This document shows positions 54,964 through 63,858 of a DNA stretch of 64,000 nucleotides, in pieces; within the stretch, counting starts at the first letter, position 1, and each line of letters begins with the position of its first letter. The stretch is taken from positions 39,692 to 103,691 of the forward strand of contig JABLXK010000012.1 of assembly GCA_013178095.1 (NCBI GenBank), given 5' to 3'. The translations under genes were made by a program, and so were the position numbers. Below the pieces are notes generated by a model. That model ran no database searches. It saw only the letters and a program-made list of their open reading frames with translations, and was not told where the DNA came from. The DNA comes from Anaerolineae bacterium (lineage in GTDB: Bacteria; Chloroflexota; Anaerolineae; Anaerolineales; Anaerolineaceae).

Positions 54964-55986
54964 ATGTCATCTTCTTTTCGAAATTTTTTAATTACGCGCC
55001 TGCTGCTGACCATTCCGATGATCCTCATTCTGGTCAGTCTGGTTTTTTTCGTCATGCGCGTACTCCCCGGTGATCCGATCCGTTCCCAACTCGGACCGCG
55101 CGTCAGCGAGGAACAGGCGGATAAAATCCGCGAACGCCTGGGTCTGAATGAACCCATTATGGTTCAATACGTAACTTACCTGAAGGACATCGTAACCTTC
55201 AATTTCGGCAATGCCCTCACGCAGGGCGAGCGCCCCATCCGGGACGAATTGGGTGAGAGACTGCCGGCAACTCTGGAATTATCCATCCCCGCCATGATCT
55301 TCACCAGCGTTTTCGGTATCGGCCTTGGCGCGTATGCCTCCAAGTATCGCAAAAAGCCGGTGGATTACGGTATCCGCTTGTTTAGTATTTTTATTTATTC
55401 CATCCCGATTTTCTTCCTGGGTCTTATCTTCCAGATCATTTTTGGTGTTCGCCTGAATTGGCTGCCCCTGTCGGGCAGGATGGATTCAATGATCCTGACC
55501 ACTTTTAACTCGATTACCAATTTTTACGTGCTCGATTCCATTCTCACCGGCAATTGGCCGGCGTTTTGGTCGGCGATTTCCCATTTGATTATGCCGACAA
55601 TTACGCTTGGCCTGGCGTTAACCGGCACCTTCATCCGCCTGACACGCATCAACATGATCGAGATGCTGCGCACCGATTTCATTGCTGCCGGCCGCGCGCG
55701 CGGTATTCCGGAAAAAACACTGGTTTATACGCACGCCCTGCGCAACACGCTGATTCCGATTCTGACCCTGATCGGCCTGCAAATGGCTATTCTGATCGCA
55801 GGCGCGGTTTTGACGGAAACCACCTTCTCCTGGCCGGGAATCGGCCGCTATTTGGTGGAAAGGATTTCTCTGCGCGATTACACGGCGGTGCAAAGCACCA
55901 TTGCGGTGTTTGCTTTCTTTGTCGGTATCATCTCTTTAATAATGGATCTAATGAATGCTCTGGTAGATCCGCGTATACGGTACTAA
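54964..55986 (+). CDS. dppB: Oligopeptide/dipeptide ABC transporter permease (DppB type)
   Basis: 340 residues, six membrane helices. N-terminal LITRLLLTIPMILILVSLVFF and MRVLPGDPIRSQLG are typical of DppB/OppB. The EAA-type loop is in RTDFIAAGRARGIPEKTLVYTHALRNTLIP, and TFSWPGIGRYL follows. Half of the transmembrane channel with the next gene. Few upstream RBS features are visible. It follows the binding-protein gene after a strong hairpin. Confidence 0.93.
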   Translation: MSSSFRNFLITRLLLTIPMILILVSLVFFVMRVLPGDPIRSQLGPRVSEEQADKIRERLGLNEPIMVQYVTYLKDIVTFNFGNALTQGERPIRDELGERLPATLELSIPAMIFTSVFGIGLGAYASKYRKKPVDYGIRLFSIFIYSIPIFFLGLIFQIIFGVRLNWLPLSGRMDSMILTTFNSITNFYVLDSILTGNWPAFWSAISHLIMPTITLGLALTGTFIRLTRINMIEMLRTDFIAAGRARGIPEKTLVYTHALRNTLIPILTLIGLQMAILIAGAVLTETTFSWPGIGRYLVERISLRDYTAVQSTIAVFAFFVGIISLIMDLMNALVDPRIRY

Positions 55987-55990
55987 TACT

Positions 55991-57256
55991 ATGGAAAAAA
56001 TGGATAGAACGAACGAAGTGGTCAGCGATGCGGTGCCTGCCTGGCAGCTTGAGTTGGATAAAGTCGGGTTTGTGCGCAAACTCTTTCTGGCGCGCAAGTG
56101 GTACGGCGGTGACTGGTGGTTTGTGCTGATCAGTGCTATTTTGCTGTTATTCATCGTTTTCTTGGGGATTTTCCCTCAATGGTTCGCTCCCTACGATCCC
56201 AAGGAGGAAGTAGGACCTTCATTGTTAGGTCCCGGTGAAAAAGCTCCCGGGCTGATGGTTATCGTGAAAACCAACTCTTCTGCGGAGACTTTCGCGGACG
56301 TGGCCGGCAAGACCAACAAGGTTGGTTATTTGATGGGCAGCGCCGCCACCCAGACCATCCGCGATGCTCTCAGCACCCTCAACGAAGCTTCACAGGAAGA
56401 GGGCAAGGGGAATCTGTATCAACCACGCAGCACCCGATACGAGACCATTGAAGAAGGCTTGAATGGATTGAAAACCGGTGAAGTAGATAGTTTCGTAGCT
56501 TCTCAGGAAGAATTGGGCGAAATTTCTATCGAGGGTTCCGGTTTTAAAGTTTTGGAAGAATTAAGCGGCAGTAAGGCCTCCTCTTTTGTAATGGGTACTA
56601 ACCAAATTGGGCAAGACATCTTCAGCCGTATCATTTGGGGCACGCGTATTGCCCTGATCGTTGGCTTGGTTTCGGCCATTATCTCGTTTGTGATCGGCGT
56701 TCCGCTCGGTTTGATCAGCGGTTTTATCGGCGGTCCTTTTGACCGTATCCTGACCCTTGTTATGGATAGCTTGTATACTTTCCCCGGCCTGATCCTGGCC
56801 ATCGCCATCGCGGCCGTCCTCGGCGCGGGTATTGGCAATATTATCGTGGCAATTTCGGTTCTGTATATCCCTACCTATTTCAGGATCGTGCGCGGACAGA
56901 CGCTTTCGGTGAAGAATGAACTCTACGTGGAAGCTGCCCGCAGCCTGGGCACCCGCCCGGTTGAAATCCTGTTCAAGTACATCTTCCCCAATGTGCTGCC
57001 CTCGGTGACCATCATTTTCTCGGTCAACGTGGCCGATGCCATTCTGACGGAAGCCGGTCTGAGTTTCATCGGCCTGGGCCTGCCGCCCGACACGCCCGAT
57101 TGGGGGATCGATCTGGCCCGCGGACAGGACTACTTGCGCCGTGCCTGGTGGTTGATCACCTTCCCGGGTTTGATGGTGACCCTGGTTACCTTGTCATTCA
57201 GTATGCTGGGCGAGAGCCTTTCCGAGATTCTTAATCCCCGCCTGGCGGAGTTGTAA
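55991..57256 (+). CDS. dppC: DppC-type permease with a periplasmic-binding-lobe insertion
   Basis: 421 residues, about 120 more than DppC. TM1 (about 43-63) and APYDPKEEVGPSLLG are normal. Then residues about 86-199 do not belong to DppC and read like lobe 2 of a small SBP_bac_3 protein: a FADVAGKTNKVGYLMGSAATQTIRDAL block, then RYETIEEGLNGLKTGEVDSFVAS, then GFKVLEELSG. The usual MGTNQIGQDIFSRIIWGTRIAL follows, with the remaining helices and the EAA loop (EAARSLGTRPVEILFKYIFPN). The insert would hang outside the membrane next to the binding-protein docking site. Starts 4 nt after dppB. Confidence 0.9.
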   Translation: MEKMDRTNEVVSDAVPAWQLELDKVGFVRKLFLARKWYGGDWWFVLISAILLLFIVFLGIFPQWFAPYDPKEEVGPSLLGPGEKAPGLMVIVKTNSSAETFADVAGKTNKVGYLMGSAATQTIRDALSTLNEASQEEGKGNLYQPRSTRYETIEEGLNGLKTGEVDSFVASQEELGEISIEGSGFKVLEELSGSKASSFVMGTNQIGQDIFSRIIWGTRIALIVGLVSAIISFVIGVPLGLISGFIGGPFDRILTLVMDSLYTFPGLILAIAIAAVLGAGIGNIIVAISVLYIPTYFRIVRGQTLSVKNELYVEAARSLGTRPVEILFKYIFPNVLPSVTIIFSVNVADAILTEAGLSFIGLGLPPDTPDWGIDLARGQDYLRRAWWLITFPGLMVTLVTLSFSMLGESLSEILNPRLAEL

Positions 57257-57257
57257 A

Positions 57258-58253
57258 ATGGAACGCGAATTATTGGCTAGCATTCAGGATTTGTCGGTCA
57301 CCTACCACACCCGTATCGGGCCGGTCAGCGCCGTGGATCACATTTCCTTTGATATCTACAAAGGCGAGATCTTGGGCCTGGTGGGTGAAAGCGGTTGCGG
57401 TAAGAGCACTCTTGGGAAAGCCTTGCTGCGCATGATCGATCCCCCCGGTGAGATTTCCAGCGGACATATCATCTTCGATAAAGAAGATGTCATGCAGTAT
57501 GACGATGACCGCATGCGCGATTTCCGCGGTCGGCGCGCCAGCATGATCTTTCAGGATCCCATGACTTCTCTCAACCCCATGCAGCGTGTAGATGACCATT
57601 TGATTGAAGCGATCCAGGTGCATGAACCAAAAACCAGCGAGAAAGATGCCCTGAAACGCTCCAGCATCATGATCAATCGGCTGGGCATTGGTCTGAATCG
57701 CCTGGGCAGCTACCCCCATCAGCTTTCCGGTGGTATGCGCCAGCGCGTGATGACTGGCATCGGTCTGGTGTTGAACGCCGAGTTGATCATCGCAGACGAA
57801 GCTACCACCTCCCTGGATGTGATTGTGGAAGCCAAGTTGGCTGACCAGTTGCGCGAGATCCGGAATGAATACGGCGTTTCGCTGCTGATGATCACCCATA
57901 ATATTGCGCTGGTAGCCGAAATGGCCGACCGCATTGCGGTCATGTATGCCGGGCATATTGTGGAAATTGGCGACGTTTATGAAGTGTTTGAAAAACCGCT
58001 TCATCCTTACACCCAGGGCTTGTTGGGTTCAGTGCCCAGCATTCAATTGAACGATCGCAACGAATTGTTCAAAATGCCGGGTGAACCGCCCAACCTGACT
58101 CATCCACCGGCGGGCTGTCGCTTCCATCCTCGCTGCCAGCATGCTATGCCGATATGCAGCCAATTGGAACCGGCTCTGATCAAACAATCTTCCGGCCAGT
58201 CGGTGCATTGCTGGTTGTACCAGGATCATCCGGACAAGAATGAAAAACGATAA
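57258..58253 (+). CDS. dppD: Oligopeptide/dipeptide ABC transporter ATPase (DppD type)
   Basis: 331 residues with Walker A GESGCGKST, Q-loop MIFQDPMTSLNP, signature LSGGMRQR, Walker B LIIADEATTSLD and the C-terminal cysteine motif [15 protein letters not shown] common to this family (suggested Fe-S binding in some members). One of the two ATPases of the importer. Begins 1 nt after the dppC stop. Confidence 0.94.
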   Translation: MERELLASIQDLSVTYHTRIGPVSAVDHISFDIYKGEILGLVGESGCGKSTLGKALLRMIDPPGEISSGHIIFDKEDVMQYDDDRMRDFRGRRASMIFQDPMTSLNPMQRVDDHLIEAIQVHEPKTSEKDALKRSSIMINRLGIGLNRLGSYPHQLSGGMRQRVMTGIGLVLNAELIIADEATTSLDVIVEAKLADQLREIRNEYGVSLLMITHNIALVAEMADRIAVMYAGHIVEIGDVYEVFEKPLHPYTQGLLGSVPSIQLNDRNELFKMPGEPPNLTHPPAGCRFHPRCQHAMPICSQLEPALIKQSSGQSVHCWLYQDHPDKNEKR

Positions 58254-58265
58254 AGGTTGGAGCAG

Positions 58266-59282
58266 ATGACTTTAGGAAATCAAAAAACCGGAAGGCAGGC
58301 TGAACCGCTGCTCGTTCTGGAAAATGTAAAGAAATACTACCCGGTCCAAAAGAACATTATTGACCAGGTTTTTGCCGGCCATATCGATTACGTCCGCGCA
58401 GTGGACGATGTCTCCCTTTTCATCCGCCGCGGTGAAGCGTTGGGCCTGGCTGGTGAAAGTGGCAGCGGCAAGACCACCATCGGCCGTTTGGCGATCGGTC
58501 TCGAAAAATTGACTGACGGTAAAGCGGTATTCGATGGACAGGACCTCTCGAAACTTACCGCAGAAGAATTGCGCAAATTACGCAAACGCATGCAGGTCAT
58601 CTTTCAGGATCCTATGGCATCGCTCAACCCGCGCATGACCCTCGGTAATGCCATCAAACAGGGCCTTCGTATCCATTACCCCGAGCAGGCTTCCCAGCAC
58701 CGCGACATGGTGCTGTCCATGTTCGAGAAGGTCGGCCTCACCCCTCCGTTGTTCTTTTACGATAAATTTCCGCATCAAATTTCGGGCGGTCAGCGTCAGC
58801 GCGTGGTCATCGCGCGCGCGCTCATCACCCGCCCGGATTTAGTCCTGGCTGATGAACCGGTTGCCATGGCCGATGTCAGCGTGCGCGCGCTGCTGCTGGA
58901 TTTGATGATCAACCTGAAAAATGAATTCAACCTGACCTATCTGTTCATCACCCATGACCTGGCGACTGCCAAATATATTTGCGACCGCATCGGCGTCCTC
59001 TATCTGGGCAAACTGATGGAGATCGGCGACTTGCATGCCATCTACAACCGGCCGCTGCATCCCTACACACGCGCCCTGATGGCCGCTGTGCCTGTCCCCA
59101 ATCCGCGCAAACGCCGCACGGAGGTCATGCCGGAAGGGGAGATTCCGAATCCCATCAACCCGCCCTCCGGCTGCCGCTTCCATCCGCGCTGCCCCATTGC
59201 CCGCCCCGACTGCGCCGAGATTGAACCGAAATTGGAAGAGATCGAACCTGGCCACTTCGCCGCCTGCCGCTATATCGAGTAG
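58266..59282 (+). CDS. dppF: Oligopeptide/dipeptide ABC transporter ATPase (DppF type)
   Basis: 338 residues from the ATG at 58266 (a TTG 9 nt upstream is also in frame). Walker [11 protein letters not shown]-loop [12 protein letters not shown], signature ISGGQRQR, Walker [15 protein letters not shown], and a C-terminal GCRFHPRCP motif. It pairs with the DppD-type ATPase. Closed by a terminator, which ends the operon. Confidence 0.94.
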   Translation: MTLGNQKTGRQAEPLLVLENVKKYYPVQKNIIDQVFAGHIDYVRAVDDVSLFIRRGEALGLAGESGSGKTTIGRLAIGLEKLTDGKAVFDGQDLSKLTAEELRKLRKRMQVIFQDPMASLNPRMTLGNAIKQGLRIHYPEQASQHRDMVLSMFEKVGLTPPLFFYDKFPHQISGGQRQRVVIARALITRPDLVLADEPVAMADVSVRALLLDLMINLKNEFNLTYLFITHDLATAKYICDRIGVLYLGKLMEIGDLHAIYNRPLHPYTRALMAAVPVPNPRKRRTEVMPEGEIPNPINPPSGCRFHPRCPIARPDCAEIEPKLEEIEPGHFAACRYIE

Positions 59283-59313
59283 CCAAACCGAATTTATTCA
59301 CATAAAGAAAGCA

Positions 59314-59341
59314 GGGCACGTTTCCACACGTGCCCTTTTTG
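59314..59341 (+). terminator. Terminator of the dpp-type operon
   Basis: Perfect 8-bp stem GGGCACGT / ACGTGCCC with loop TTCCAC, then TTTTT. The loop marks it as a member of the TTTCCA hairpin family. Confidence 0.9.
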
Positions 59342-59707
59342 ATTACGACAGTAAGCATCGCAGCCCACGCATTCTCGCGTGGTTTTTTTCTTATTTTCCC
59401 CATTTCTGCCATAGCGCCGTAGGGCATGTTTCCATACGTGCCATTTAGACCTGCCCGAATTCCATTTGTTCTCTCCCCATTTCTGTTTTTAGAAATTGAG
59501 AGGGTCAGGTCGTAGTCCTTTACTGGAGCAAAGGGCGGAGATACTACTTCCGAAGCAGCTTCCAGCTGCTATCGGAAGAAGCAGGTGAGGTGTTTATTGC
59601 ATCGGAAAGGGGCGGCGCAGCTCTTTACAAAAGCAAAAAGTCTAGTACTCTTTCCGAATCATTTTCCTGTCGCTATTGGAAGAAGTAGGTGAGGTTAAGG
59701 TATGCAA
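59342..59707. repeat. Gap with a hairpin copy and a 50-bp imperfect direct repeat
   Basis: No gene. GGCATGT-ttccat-ACGTGCC at 59423-59442 repeats the loop family. An imperfect 50-bp direct repeat lies at 59542-59591 and 59646-59695 (shared core CTxTTTCCGAA / CTACTTCCGAAG at the start and GGAAGAAGyAGGTGAGGT at the end). Confidence 0.7.
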
Positions 59708-59743
59708 TAAAAAAATCCAGCCCTCTATGCGGAGGGCTGGATT
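59708..59743 (-). terminator. Terminator of the sulfur-transfer fusion gene
   Basis: AATCCAGCCCTC / GAGGGCTGGATT, a 12-bp perfect stem with a 6-nt loop, followed by TTTTTT on the minus strand. Confidence 0.95.
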
Positions 59744-59764
59744 GTAACTTCGTGAGAAAACGCT

Positions 59765-62215
59765 CTAAATGAAAATGGTCGCGTTGGAATCGTCCGATGC
59801 GTGTACCATAGTTGCCACGCCCGCGATCTCGATTCCGTCCAGCAGCTCTTCCTGGTGGATACCCATCAGGTCCATCGACATCTGGCAAGCCTGGATGATC
59901 ACGCCGTTTTCCTGGGCGCTCCGGATCAGCTCCGGAAGTGAAGCCACGTTCTTTTTCTTCATGATGCCTTTGATCATGGCCGTCCCCATGCCCGCCATGT
60001 GCATTTGCGAAAGGGTGGCTTTGTTCGCGCCGCGCGGCATCATGAACCCGAACATCTTCTCGATCAGGTTCTTCTTGACCTTGGGCGGGTTGTCCTTGCG
60101 CAGCAGATTGAGTCCCCAGAAGGTGAAGAACATGGTCACCTTGTGTCCCATCGAAGCCGCGCCGTTGGCGATGATGAAAGCGGCGATGGCTTTGTCCAGG
60201 TCGCCCGAGAATACCACCATGGTTTTGTCTTGTGACATTGTGCCTGTTCCTTTTTCCTGTGTTTTTTCGACGCCTTTCTGGATCTTGGCGGTGATGATGC
60301 CGTTGGCCGAATCCACCGATAGCAGCCGGTTGCCGGTGCGGTCTGCCCAGGCTTTCACATCGCTGGTGAAGCCGAAATCGGTGGCTTGCACGGTGATCAC
60401 GTCGCCCGGCTGGACCTCCTTGGTCTTGTTGTACAGTTTCAGGATCGGCCCCGGGCATTGCAGCCCGCAGGCGTCCACCGTGAACTGGTGGGCGTCGTCC
60501 GGGTTGAAGGGCGGGATTTCCTGGATGTCCTCACGGCTGTCGATCGAAACGTGCTCGAAGGTGTCGAAGTTCGACTGCGCGCAAACCGCGTGGGAGTATG
60601 TCTTGTATCCGCCGTTTAAATTGACCGCGTCGAAACCGTTCTGTCTCAGGATGCGGCATGCCACGTAACCGCGTTTGCCTACCTGGCAGTAGACCACCAC
60701 GCGCTTACTGCGCGGCAGTTCTTTCATTCGACCGCGCAATTGCCCCAATGGGATGTTCAGCGCTCCGTCGATCATGCCGATCGCCAGTTCTTCCGGATCG
60801 CGTACGTCCACCAACACGTTCTTATCGCGGTCCAACTTCTCGATCTCGTTCCAGTCGATATTGATTTCGTCGCCTCGCAGCATGTTACTGGCCATGAATC
60901 CGGCGATGTTCAAGGGGTCGCGCGCTGAACCGTAAGGCGGCGCGTAAGAGAGTTCCAACTCTTCCAGGTCGTAAACGCTCATGCCGGCGCGGATAGCGGT
61001 GGCCATCACGTCCACCCGTTTGTCCACGCCTTCCAGCCCCACAATTTGCGTGCCGTAAACTTTGCCTTCCGGCGAAAACAGCAGCTTGATGGCCATCGGG
61101 GAAGCGCCGGGGTAGTATCCGGCGTGGTTTGAAGCGTGAATGATCACGTTCTTGAATGGCAGGCCCAGGTCGGTCAACTGCTTGCTGTTCAAGCCGGTGC
61201 TTCCGACCGTCAGGTCGAACACTTTCACAATAGATGTGCCCTGCACGCCCTTGAAGATGACGTCGCGCCCGGCGATGTTGTCCGCTGCCACGCGCGCCTG
61301 CTTGCTGGCCGGTCCGGCCAGAGGCAGGTTGACGGCTTTGCCGCTGACGATATTTTTAACTTCCACCGCGTCGCCGATGGCGTAAATATCTTTATTGGAG
61401 GTTTGCAGGTGTTCGTTTACGGTGATGGTGCCGCGCGCGCCTAATTCCAGCCCCGCATCTTTCGCCAGGCTGGTCTCCGGCCGCACACCCACCGACAGGA
61501 TCACCATGTCCGTGTCAACTGTCTTGCCGCTTCCCAGTATCACTTTCAACGGGCTCTGCGCTTCAATGGCTTTCAATCCGTCGCCTAATGCCAGACGTAC
61601 GTGCTTGAAATCCAGGTGTTGGTGCACCATGGCCGCCATGTCGTAATCCACCGGCGCCATTACTTGGTTCAACATTTCAATAATGGTCACTTCTACGCCG
61701 CGTTCCTGCAGGTTCTCGGCGATCTCCAACCCGATGAATCCGCCTCCTACCACGACTGCACGGGTGGCCTTCTTCTCGCTGATGAAATCATTAATGCGGT
61801 CCATATCCGGGATCGAGCGCAAGGTGAACACGCCCGGCAGATCTACGCCCGGTACGGGCGGGATGATGGGCGAGGCGCCTGGCGAAAGCACCAGTTTGTC
61901 GTATTTTTCGGTATATTCGCGCCCGTTGGAAAGGTCGCGCACGCTCACGGTTTTCTTTTGCGGATCAATGGCAAGCGCTTCGTGCTTCACGCGCGCCTCA
62001 ATATTAAATGTGGTTTTCAATTGCTCCGGAGTGGTGACCAGCAGCTTGTCGCGCTCCTGGATCACCCCGCCGATGTGGTAGGGCAGCCCGCAATTGGCGA
62101 AAGAGACGAAATCTCCACGTTCCAGGATGAGGATTTCTGCTTTCTCATCCATGCGCCGCAGGCGTGTGGCGGTGCTGGCTCCGCCGGCGACTCCGCCGAT
62201 AATGACAGTTTTCAT
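59765..62215 (-). CDS. Fusion: CoA-disulfide/persulfide reductase - rhodanese - TusA - DsrE-like
   Basis: 816 residues in four modules. 1-445: FAD/NAD disulfide oxidoreductase of the CoA-disulfide reductase group, with the single redox Cys42 in FANCGLPYH and the dimerisation part. 455-545: rhodanese with Cys510 in YCQVGKRGY. 575-648: TusA-like sulfur carrier with CPGP (Cys587) and an extra Cys583. 662-816: DsrE/DsrF-like domain with Cys777 in IQACQMSM. All four sulfur-handling cysteines are kept. It probably reduces persulfides, CoA-persulfide or polysulfide and relays sulfane sulfur along the chain. Encoded directly behind an ArsR-type regulator. Confidence 0.92.
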   Translation of the reverse strand: MKTVIIGGVAGGASTATRLRRMDEKAEILILERGDFVSFANCGLPYHIGGVIQERDKLLVTTPEQLKTTFNIEARVKHEALAIDPQKKTVSVRDLSNGREYTEKYDKLVLSPGASPIIPPVPGVDLPGVFTLRSIPDMDRINDFISEKKATRAVVVGGGFIGLEIAENLQERGVEVTIIEMLNQVMAPVDYDMAAMVHQHLDFKHVRLALGDGLKAIEAQSPLKVILGSGKTVDTDMVILSVGVRPETSLAKDAGLELGARGTITVNEHLQTSNKDIYAIGDAVEVKNIVSGKAVNLPLAGPASKQARVAADNIAGRDVIFKGVQGTSIVKVFDLTVGSTGLNSKQLTDLGLPFKNVIIHASNHAGYYPGASPMAIKLLFSPEGKVYGTQIVGLEGVDKRVDVMATAIRAGMSVYDLEELELSYAPPYGSARDPLNIAGFMASNMLRGDEINIDWNEIEKLDRDKNVLVDVRDPEELAIGMIDGALNIPLGQLRGRMKELPRSKRVVVYCQVGKRGYVACRILRQNGFDAVNLNGGYKTYSHAVCAQSNFDTFEHVSIDSREDIQEIPPFNPDDAHQFTVDACGLQCPGPILKLYNKTKEVQPGDVITVQATDFGFTSDVKAWADRTGNRLLSVDSANGIITAKIQKGVEKTQEKGTGTMSQDKTMVVFSGDLDKAIAAFIIANGAASMGHKVTMFFTFWGLNLLRKDNPPKVKKNLIEKMFGFMMPRGANKATLSQMHMAGMGTAMIKGIMKKKNVASLPELIRSAQENGVIIQACQMSMDLMGIHQEELLDGIEIAGVATMVHASDDSNATIFI

Positions 62216-62227
62216 GCTTGCTCCTTG

Positions 62228-62575
62228 TTATGAGTTTATTTTTTGGATGGCGCCGGTAATTTCGGCGGCTTCCTGTAGTTGTTGGGAAAGGATTGCGCGC
62301 ATCAAATTCAGTGCTTCGATGATGCGCCTGTCTTGCAAGGTATATAAAATGGCTGTTCCTTGCCGTTCGGTTGCCACCAGGTTCCGCTCGCGCAACACAC
62401 GCAGGTGGCGCGAAGCGCTCGATTGCGGCAGCTTCAGAGCTTCCGAGATTTCATTCACGTACATCCCGCGCTCCGACAGTAGATACAAGATCAAGATGCG
62501 CGTGGGGTCGCCCAGCGCCGAGCAGATGCGCTCGTGCAGCAGGTTGACTTCTTTTTCTGTTGACTTGATATCCAT
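62228..62575 (-). CDS. ArsR-family transcriptional regulator
   Basis: 115 residues from the ATG at 62575 (AAGGAT upstream). A longer in-frame start at 62620 is less likely because it would run through the presumed operator. The winged-helix core is SALGDPTRILILYLLSERGMYVNEISEALKLPQSSASRHLRVLRERNLV. Only one Cys (in ERICSALG) is present, so it is neither a classical dithiol metal sensor nor a two-Cys SqrR/BigR persulfide sensor. Its stop is 12 nt before the fusion gene, so both form one operon that it probably controls. Confidence 0.88.
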   Translation of the reverse strand: MDIKSTEKEVNLLHERICSALGDPTRILILYLLSERGMYVNEISEALKLPQSSASRHLRVLRERNLVATERQGTAILYTLQDRRIIEALNLMRAILSQQLQEAAEITGAIQKINS

Positions 62576-62586
62576 TACTTCATCCT

Positions 62587-62608
62587 TATATGTGGATAAG
62601 CGCATATA
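62587..62608 (-). promoter_or_regulatory. Dyad upstream of arsR-like gene (operator candidate)
   Basis: TATATG-(10 nt)-CATATA, 12 nt before the ATG, with AT-rich promoter-like sequence beyond it. ArsR repressors bind such short interrupted dyads next to their own promoter. Confidence 0.45.
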
Positions 62609-62639
62609 TAATACTACCATTTATCAAATCTGCAAGGGT

Positions 62640-63025
62640 TTTACGTAAATATTACTTTCGCGTATAGTTTTCTGTAAGTTGAGACGAGGCAATCTACCTA
62701 AACATCTGTCATTGCGAGGCTCGTTTTTTGAGCCGAAGCAATCTCGTAGCCCAATGCAGGTGCAATGGGCGAAGATAACCGGCACAGGATTGCGTCAAGC
62801 AATCGCCGAAGAAGTACAACCGAGAACTTGAAAATATTGTCATCGCGGAGCCCCGCTCCCTGAGCGCCTGCCCTCAGCGAAGCATAGGGTGTCGAAGGGG
62901 AGGGGCGTGGCAATCTCGATCTACTTACTATTCTCAATCCATTTAAATAGGAATAAATACCATTTGGCTTATCCCCTCCCTAAATCAACGAAGTTGATTT
63001 GGGGAGGGACAGGGGAGAGGTGAAT
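62640..63025. repeat. Gap of GTCATTGCGAG-type repeats
   Basis: No gene. One copy of the GTCATTGCGAGGCTCG...GCAATCTCG element runs from about 62707 to 62745. A longer relative with ATTGTCATCGCGGAGCCC...GGCAATCTCG runs from about 62838 to 62918. The phrase CCCTCCCTAAATCAACGAAGTTGATTTGGGGAGGG (62976-63008 region) is a hairpin with a 12-14-bp stem that could serve as terminator for the SMP-30 gene on the minus strand. Confidence 0.55.
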
Positions 63026-63858
63026 TTACCCCCCGAACATCGGCTCCGCGACCCCCTTCACGCCTGCCTCGATCACGAACATATCCCCCGCCTGTGGCTG
63101 TTGTTCCAATTCCCTATCCGGCAGCCTGTCAATTGCCGTCGTCACGTACAACTGATCCAAGTTTGTTCCCCCGAAGGCCGGGCAGGTCGGCCGCGCCACC
63201 GGCAGCGCTACGCGTGCGTCTTCCTTCCCATCCGGCGTATAGCGCACCACCTTCCAGCCGTCGTAGAACGCGATCCACACGTACCCCTGGCTGTCCACCG
63301 TCAATCCGTCCGGTACACCGAAATCCTTTTCTACCTGAATAAAAACGCGCCGCTCGCTGATTGACCCGCTCTGCAGATCAAAGGTGTATTCGTACACCGC
63401 GTAACGCAGCGAATCGGCGTAGTACATCTTGCGGTTATCCGGGCTCCAGCCGATGCCGTTGGAAATCGTGATACCCTCTTCCATGCGCCTCGCGCTCAGG
63501 TCCGTGTCCAGTCGGTACAGCGCGCTGGTCGCGTTGCGCGGGTCCATTGTGCCCGCCCAGAAGCGCCCGGCGCGATCCACCTTGCCATCATTGAAGCGCG
63601 CCCCGGCTTTGCCTTCCTCGGGATGTGTGATGAATTCCAAAGAGGTGCTCTTCCCGTCCCAAAAATAAAATCCCTTTTCCGTGGCGCACACGAATCCCCC
63701 GCGCTCGCGCAGCCCCAATGCCGTCACGCGCATGGGCATCTCCCAGACCTGCATCTCTTTGGCTTGAGGATCGTAGCGCTGGATCTTGGCTCGGTTGATA
63801 TCCAGCCAGTACAGCGCCCCCGCGCGCGAGTCCCAGATAGGCCCTTCGCCCAGGTCGT
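63026..63858 (-). pseudogene. SMP-30/gluconolactonase-like gene, 5' end removed by an IS
   Basis: The frame is open from position 63858 to the TAA at 63026 (about 277 residues). It begins in mid-domain at DLGEGPIWDSRAGALYWLDI, the canonical start region of SMP-30/LRE lactonases. Metal-ligand segments follow (the Glu in GEGP, RFNDGKVDRAGRFWAGTMD, SNGIGWSPDNRKMYYAD, VPDGLTVDSQG). No start codon lies between this point and an in-frame TAG in the IS end, so the first residues and the promoter are lost. An internal ATG at 63754 would omit the first blade. Intact, it would hydrolyse a sugar lactone. Confidence 0.85.
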
